Positions 53,501-62,500 of a stretch of DNA of 64,000 nt are shown here, piece by piece. Origin of the DNA: Channa striata (Eukaryota; Chordata; Actinopteri; Anabantiformes; Channidae); NCBI GenBank assembly GCA_033026295.1, contig CM065187.1, positions 4,666,888-4,730,887 of the forward strand, in the 5' to 3' direction. Made by a program: the position numbers and the translations under genes. Numbering within the stretch: position 1 is the first letter of the stretch; each line of letters opens with the position of its first letter. The notes below the pieces were generated by a model. That model searched no databases, had not been told where the DNA came from, and saw nothing but the letters and a program-made list of their open reading frames with translations.

Positions 53501-56500
53501 CTTGGTGAGAGCATGTACCACAAACATGTACCCAAGGTTTGAGTGTTACTAGCATTTAAAGCAAAGTCTTTACTAAAATGTGTGTGAACTCAGACAAAGA
53601 CGTGGGAAATAAAATAGACAGAAGAAAAGAAATGTTTGCTCCGAAAAGTCAAAGACATGGAAAGAAATAAAACTTACCATGTGTCCTTTCTCTCCAGGAG
53701 GCCCCTCCTTTCCTGGGTGACCCTGTGAAATATTTAGGGAAATATTATTGCATCTCATTAGAGGATAATTATAGCCATAAATACTACAGCACCCCTTGTA
53801 ACCGAAGGATTGGGGTTATAAAACTATTGCAGGGCATTGCAAAGTGGGAAATTGCAATGTGAATCCTTGGACTTCAATCTCATTTGGGATTTTTATCCTT
53901 ACTGCACAGTATTATGGAGGCACCAGCAGCTATTACTAGGCCCCAAAAAAGCCAAGACTGCTCTTTTGGGACCATGCAATTTATTGCACATAGGCAGTGC
54001 ATGTATTTGTTCACACAAATCATGAAGAAGTCACAAAAACACACACACATCTAATCCACACATGAATGACCGGTAACAAAAAAAAGGAAAGAAATTGATT
54101 GCATTCGCTTTAGACAAAGGGACTCTGCAAAGATGGGTTTTTAGTGCTCTGAGCAAGAATGGAAACGGAAATAGAGCCTATAGACGAGAGAAAAAAAAAG
54201 GGGCAGAGAGAGAACATTGACTTTGAGAGAGACAATATTGCAGTTGATGGAAAAATGCAACAAATGGATGAATAAAAAAGAGGCAGAATGTGTAAATGGC
54301 AGAGAGCTATTTCTCTTCCACAAAGTCGCTGAAAGCCATTACAGGGCCGTGGGACACTATATGCTGCTCTTTCCTATCACCGTTTCCTCTCTTTCACTAA
54401 ATGTCCTCCTGTCTTCTTCTTCTAGTGGAGTTATTCATATTTCACAGCCTCTCTTGTCTCTGTCTCACTTAGGTGCCACCTGGAGCCTCGCAAGACACAT
54501 CTGCCATTAGCACAGGTGTCTTCTTCTGTGCTGTCTGTGCTGGAATGGGAAAGTGTGCATGTGTGCGCGTGAGAGAGACAGAGTTGTTGTGCAGCTACAC
54601 AGATGTGGCAGTGTGTTGTATCGCACATATGTTTCAGTCAAATAATTATCTCAGTATACAGTGAGCGTGTCGAGTGGTTTTTAAACATTATAATTTGACG
54701 CGCTGTTTCCAAAATGTTTCTCACAGTTATGCTGTTATGAACTGCTCTTAAGAAGATGGAGAGGCAGAAGGAGAGAAGTTTTTTTTTTTTTACGTGCATC
54801 ACTTTGCCGGGCTGATATTTAAACTCACCGGTGGACCATCAGCTCCTGGCATTCCTGGCAAGCCGGGCTTTCCAGTAGGACCCTAGAAAGAGGACAAGAC
54901 AAAACTTTGGGAATAAGGAGACTAAGAAAGACAATGTGAAGCAGAGGAAGGTTACACATTTCATAAAAGTCTGCGAGAATAAAAAGTTTGGTGGAAATAA
55001 GGATGTACAGCGGCGCTAGCAGCTAACATCCGCTTGCTTAGTTGCTGACAATAACTGATAGTCAGCAGACATAACGTGTCACAGGGGCTTCCAATTTTTT
55101 CGGCTTACCATGGCATCTCATAAGCTCTTGCTTATTATCTTCTTATTTTTCAGATATGAATGTCATGCAACTAAAAATTACATTTAAAATTACAATTAAA
55201 TTTTTATATAAAATACAGTGAATTGCTCATGTGAAATATAGACAGTAGTGTTTTAAGTACTTTTTTAAATTAGGCTACAATGTTGAATATAATACATTTT
55301 ATTCTAATGTAATTTCATGTAATATTATCTTTTATTTTTGGGCCACAGTGTTCCATCCAGATTAATTTTTGCCCCTGCCTTGTGTTTGCATTTGCCATTT
55401 GCCAACAACACTAACCCATTTGACAGTGCCTCCAATATCACTTGAGATATGTAAACCTCCCATGTAAAGTGAGGGTATGATCAAACGTTTTAGTGGAGAA
55501 AGTTTTGATTTGTGCAAAAATGTCCAAATCCATTTGTTCGGGACCAAAGCGGTGGACTAACCAACTTCATCTTACAACGCCGCTGCTGGTCTGGCTAATC
55601 AGTGTGGCAACATCTGCACGTCTTAGTGTCGCTAGCTCTAAAATTTGGCCGGTTTGATCCAACCACGCAAACCCCCACATGTCTGCATTTAACGGTTGGC
55701 AAGTATCTAATGACGTATTGACATCAAAACTGTGAGACTGCTTCCATTTAATGCTCCAGATATGCATGTGTTTTTTGAATAATGAACATCCTGAGCTACT
55801 AAATTTTTGAAGTTTTATTGCATTTACGCATTTTTTCACTAGATTATACTATATCACCTACAATGCACTTCTAATATTTCATTTATAATCAAGAGAAACA
55901 TAATACCTTCATCATTTGAAATGCTCGATAATAAACCATCCCATAAAGTGGCAAATGAGATTTAGTTAAAATTGGATTAAAATGCATCAGGATTAAAATC
56001 TGTCTGTGCTATCTACTAAGTGTTATTTGGTCCTGCAGTGGGGAAGGGGGTTCATTTGCATAATAGCATGATAAGCGTTTGCAACTTGGCTTTCAGCTCA
56101 TGTGAACCAATGAGACTTCCTGCAGTTTTATGGATTTTGGGTTCTGGGTTTATTAACACTTTATCAGGCTGGCGGTATATTTCCATGGAGCTGCAGGAGT
56201 GACTTGCTTCATGATACATTATAAAGTGATCCTGTGATACTCTACCTTCTCTCCTGGGGGTCCAATGGCTCCTTGAGGTCCTGGAAGTCCCTGTGGAGAG
56301 GAAACTAAACGCTCAGAACACTGTATTTGATAGATACGAGAAAAATGCTACGTCAGACTGCCTGCTCATTACTGACCTGGGCACCTGGGTTGCCTTGTTG
56401 TCCAGGGGGTCCTGGCTCTCCTTGAGGTCCCTGAAACGATTAGGTTAATTTTAGAAATCTCATTATAAATACAGTACAAAGAGTGATTGCTCTATTTACT

Positions 56501-59500
56501 GGAGGAAAATGTCCCACGTGAAAATAAGTGTGATTTGTTGCTCCATTAAAAGTGAATGTTGCTCGGAACAGATATAAATTAGAAGCTCTCCAACGGTGCT
56601 TCGCACATTATTAACTCCCTAAATCCTAAACAGGCCAAAACCTTTCTTTGCTTGGAATAAGCTAGACAGACGCGTATACACGGCAGACATTCCTGCACCA
56701 ACTTTTCTAATGAAAAAACAGAAAGTGAAAACCCATAACTCTCAAATAACTGACAATTAATTATGTTGTCCTGGTCCAAGAATCTGGGCGAGTGGTTGAT
56801 CTTACATCTCTACCTAGTTGGAACATTTCCAACAGAACAGACAAACTGCCCCTGCCGGGTATTCTCTCATTACAGCCAGGCACCAACTGAAATTGACCTG
56901 GAATGCTACAATTGGCAATAGTGGACGGCTCAAATGGATCTAAACACAGCCGGCCTATTCTTAATTATCGGCTAAGTATCCACTGAGTGCACCACTGTGT
57001 TTGTGAGTGTAAGAGCGTAAGGCTCATAATGCCATATGATAGATTTTGACGATAAACTAAAGCAGAAAAGGTTCATTTTTAGATTCGGTGCTACATCTTT
57101 TGTGTTCGTATTTTGGCTTTATTTTGGATATGAAATGTTTCTGATGCTGTGTATTAGCAGCGTAACTCATTCCATATTCACTTACAATGTTTCCTTTGGG
57201 TCCAGGGTGGCCATCCATTCCAGTGACACCCTACAGAGGATGAGATGAACACGTTCAGCACATGCCGACAGAGATCACGCATCGGGAAAATCTCCACTGC
57301 ACTTATAAAAATTATTATTAATAATTTGGACTGTATCTGTAGCTTTAAAAGCTTTTTCTTTCATTGAGGTTTAAAGCCCCCAAAGTTGTATCCTTATATG
57401 CTTATGAGTTTAGTGAATTATTGTACATCCGGAATCACTATGTCCTGCTGTAGCAGATCAAGATAAGTGATTGGAGCGATGCAATCTGTTGAAGAAAATA
57501 TAAACATTAGGTTCCATCTTTACTTCACTGTAGACATTTGTCTGGAATGCTGAAGTTTAATTCAATAGCATATGCTACTCTGTGTGTATTCTGTCTGAGA
57601 TGTATTGGGTTTTTTATTTATCTGTGGTTGTTCTTTGCAGAGATCTTTTTTCTTGTTTAATAGATAGGAAAAAAATGAATTTTGCTCTCTAAACTGTAAA
57701 TTCTATAGTGAGAGCATGAATGTGAGAATAAGAAATGGTGGGTATGAGGACTCACAGGTGGGCCAGGAGGTCCCTGAGGTCCTTTGGGTCCCAACAAACC
57801 ACGGGGTCCCTAAGAAAAAGAAGGCAAATGATGATACAACATCTGCAAAGGGTTTGATAAATTATTAAACATGTTCGGCTAAATCAACGTTTAAAATTGT
57901 ACTTCTGGAAACAGTGCGACTTCCCGAATGTCCTTGAGGATATTCCACAGAGTCAGACTCTGAGGGAAAAGCTAAAACCCTTTACTTTTTACGACACATT
58001 CATTCCCCACAGCTACGCCTATCACACAGGGCTTTGAATTTCATTGTTTTCATAGTTTCTATTCCCGCACTACCAGGACAATACAGGACGCACTGGCCTG
58101 GTGCTGCGAAGTCAAACCAATGGAGCACACCCTGGTGGCCAGAGCAAATCATAACAGGAGACATAAAGAGCTGTCTGATGGTTTTTCCTTCCCTGTCTTT
58201 TCTCTCGTCCATTGGGAATAGCTCGTCTGAGAGAATGGGAGGTTGCCTGACGTAAGCTAACTTGCAAAGAATCTCTAATGGAGATGAGGCACAATGCTGA
58301 TCCGGATCAACACACAATTTCCACTAATGCAATGCTCAAAAAATCTCAATGTAAATGAATGTGAACAGATGCTGTGCAGATGATATATGATACTGTGAGA
58401 TCATATGAGTGTTCACTAGCACAACAGCATGATGAGGGTGAGCCCTGAGCTCTCAGCTCTATCACACAATCTCCCACTCTAAGATTGAAGGGTAATACGT
58501 GTGATCACTCACTGGTTCACCAGGAAGTCCCCTGGGTCCGATCTCTCCATCATCTCCCTGGGAAAGAGAGAGAACAGGTTAGAAAGTGAAACGGACAGCG
58601 AATGACAATGGAGCAGGAAGTGCGAATGTGTGAGCGCATGTGTGTGCGTTACAGAGGAGTGAGAGATAATGGGAAGGCACGAAGAGAAAGCCGGGGAAGT
58701 GGGGATCAGGTTTCATCAACTACGGTTAATGAGGATGGAGAAGGAGATTAGAAGCAGATAAAGGTGCGCTGAGATAAAAAGAAATAATATTAAACAGAAA
58801 ATTGATTTAGAAGGAGACAGTGAGAGCAAGCGGAAGTTAAAATCTGATGCTGAAAAAGAGGTGAATTTGGGGAGAGGAAGAAGTTTATCTCAGGAGTAAT
58901 TTCCAGCAGTGCTGTTTCTGCAGTAGCATAACAATAAAGGTTAGGGGGTGACATACAGCACAAGCACACACTTGTTCAGTCCTATCAGCCCTCCTACACT
59001 GAGAGAACCAATTGAGAATAAAGGTAAAGAAAGGTGTGAAATTGCAATTTTGTATGCATTACCCTCTCTCCATCCTCTCCGGGAGCACCAGGAGGTCCAG
59101 TGGGGCCAGGTTCACCCTAGAAACACAAACATTTACATTTAATAGTGGCACACATTCAAACAGTTGTTCATCATAAAAAACATTTTTTATTGAATCACAA
59201 AACAACTTACTCTATGTCCTTTTTCACCAGGAAGTCCAGCCAGACCATCAAACCCTCTGTCTCCCTAAAGAGCAGGTAAAGAGCCATTAGAGGACTTCAC
59301 GGCTAAACTATTTCACGCTGACGTCACAATAAGCTAAGAAGATGACTGCAGTGGACAGTACCTTGGGTCCAGACTGTCCTGGCATGCCCCGGGCACCATC
59401 AGCTCCAGCACGACCCTGTTACAAAAAAACAGTTAGAAAGGCCCCAAGCTTGTTAAAGGGTAAGTACGCAGACAGAGAACAAACTGTGCCTAGTTTTATA

Positions 59501-62500
59501 TCAACATTCCTGCAAATTAATGCCAAATTATTAGGAGTAGTCTAAAAATACAGCCCTCGTACCCTTCTGCCAGGTTTTCCAGTAGGTCCAGGGGATCCCA
59601 TAGGTCCACGTATTCCCTGAAACAGGAATACCAAGGCATTTGTTAATTGTTCTGCATCTTTGTTCTCAAAAGCCATCTTGGAAATGTCATGTATTAAATG
59701 AAAAATGTTGCATATTGCTCTGTTTAACAGGTTTTCAGAAGGGGACTGCTTTAATGTAGTTGTACTGTTTTTCAGAAATAGATTTTAAAACCAAAATGAA
59801 ATGTTTTAATGTCTTGTACCTGAGGTCCTGCCTCTCCAGACTCTCCCTTCAGTCCTGGTATACCAGGAGGACCCTGAAAAGAAAAAGTTGTTTGTTGTTT
59901 GTATATTAATGGTCAATAACTGGTGATTAGATTTATGGCATCAAATTTCTTTTGATCTTCGTCAAAGGTGACTGCAAAATACATACCAGGGGGCCGGGTC
60001 TGCCAGTCAAACCCATTGGACCTGTAGGGCCGCGCATCGCCACCTACACAACAAGAACAGAAACTGTAGGCAATGTGTGATGCTGTGTGTGTCTGTATGT
60101 GTGTATGCAGTATATATATGTAACTTTATGTATATAGGACTTTACTATACATGAACTGTAAGTGGTTATGAGCAACTTGCCAGGACACTTATAGAATAAT
60201 ACAACGGCATATGAAAAGTGCTAAAGGTACAAGTAAATGTATAATTACTATAAACATGCAGCATTAACAGAAAAAGACAACAGGAATACAAACATTTAAC
60301 ACAACGTTTAAACAGACAGAAACAAAATTTTTTATGACGGAAAAAATACATTTTTACTATAAAAGGCATAATTGTCTCTTGCAGTCTAGTGATGTGTTTA
60401 CCCTGGCCTGCTGCATGATGGCTTGCATCTGAGCCTCCTGTGCTGACACCGCAGGTCCCTTTTGTCCAGAGTCACCTCCAGCGCTGAATCTGAACTATGG
60501 TGAGACAGATTGGTGAGACCTTACCAAAGTCAGAGTTATTCCAGCACACTATAATCGCTGAAGAAAACACTGAAAGATCATAAATGCACTGGAAATTCGT
60601 GGATTCTTCCCATCTACTACTTAACAGATGCTAAACGAAGCATCAGCCTCCAGCTGCCAAAGCAGCAACATCAGAGGCCACAAGCCACGATTTCTACTGG
60701 CATCTGGTGGTGACAGGCCGACACTGCACCACAGGTTAATATCCAGGATTGTAAGTGAAACTCAGGTTTATTTAGTCCAGGCATCCCGGGTTACATTTCA
60801 CAGTCCTCAGGAGGCGGACTAACAAGTGGTTTACAGAAACACAGCAACACAACACTGAAAAGCTGTGCAGAATTTCACCGTCAGATAAACACTGTTACCA
60901 AGAAGCAAAATACAAACAGTTCAGAACATCCGAACTAAGCCAGATCTGCTGCAGCACACCCACAGCGAACTCCAAGTTCCACAGTTTGTTCTTCTGTGTA
61001 GATTTCCGCTGAGTTTGATTAAATATTGGCCCTTCCCTTTGCATTGTTAGTCACCATCAAATACATGCAGCAATTTCTTGTCTTTCCTGTCTGCCAATTT
61101 GTGAGCCTTTTGGTCTGTCTTGGATTCGTTCTGACTTCATGTTTTTCACGCTTCGTGTCACTCCTTCTACAGTTTCGATGTTTTTACTGACATCTGCATC
61201 ATTAAAGCCTAAACAAAACATTCTGTCAAATGAAATAGGTGATTAGCAAGGATGAGAAAGACACTAGAGCTGCCTGTCTCCAGAAAATAAGGGCGTACGT
61301 ATCACTAGTATACAAATGTAGACGGCATGGAAAGAGGAATGTAAGTAAGGCAAATGTAAGTTGTTCTACACTTGTTTCTGGTGAGACAACAATGCATGTT
61401 TCCCATTAGACTTGAAGCTAAGGATCAGATTTCAACCCAAGCCCAATGCCCACAGACAGCAGAACAACTTGAGTTCCTGTCCAGACAGAACTTGCCATAA
61501 GGCTCACCCAGACAACTCTGTGGACAACTTCACATCTGTGCAACTAATCAGGTTCAGCAGCAGCAGTGTCTGACAGACATGGACAAAAAATAAAAAAAAA
61601 GGTAGACAGCATAGGAAGTTATGGCTGTGTAAGTACTGAATCACTGAATGCAACTAAAACTACAGCAGAAACAGACACTGCTGACACGTGATAGCTTAAA
61701 ATTATGTTCAAGAATATGGAACAAGTTAAAGTTAACTGCATCAAAAGTGCTTAAAAGAATGAGTGAGTAATGCAATCTCACTCACTAAATACGCCACACG
61801 TTGGTTGCTAAAGCACACATGTGTTGGAAAACATTTGTGAGGATCTGAAACGTTGAATATGATTTCAGAGGAAAGGCCTTCATTCCACTTGAGTGTGTAA
61901 ACCTTGCGACAGATGCATCAAACTTGGCTTTAAACTCTTGTATTACGAACCGTAGAAGTTGTTTTGCTGCTTTATGATGGATATGAAAACGTGTAGCGCT
62001 TCCTGTTTTGTGAATTTTACTTACAGGCAGCATCAGGACAGTGCCAGGGGGACCTGGCAGACCGTCAGCACCGGGAAGACCAGGACGACCCGGAAGGCCC
62101 TTAGATGAAAAATGACACTCATGATGACATGAACAAAGAAAAATGTGTGTTTTTTTGTCAGTATGTTTGTGTAGCTCCGAACATGTGTGCTACTTATAAA
62201 AATGTATACTCACCCTCTCTCCGGGATCTCCAGGACTGCCTGGTGGGCCAGAAGAACCTGGGGGTCCGGGGAGACCCTGTTTTAGGCAAAAAGATCTCAA
62301 CTGAATCTCATGTATTCATGTGTATATAAACATAAATACATACTTGTGAAGATACATATTTGCTCCAAGTTTCTGCCTTTGTCTCGTAAAGTGGTCACAC
62401 ATGGGACCAAGGAATGCATGACGCAATATGGGAAAGCTTTATGAGGGGCTCTGTCTTTGTCTACAGCTAAATGCTTAAGTGGTTGGCCCTGTGAGACTCC

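Noticed and set aside
58000..58317. 105-residue minus-strand open frame in an intron, considered as an extra col5a1 exon
   Set aside because: No Gly-X-Y pattern and flanking exons join in phase without it.
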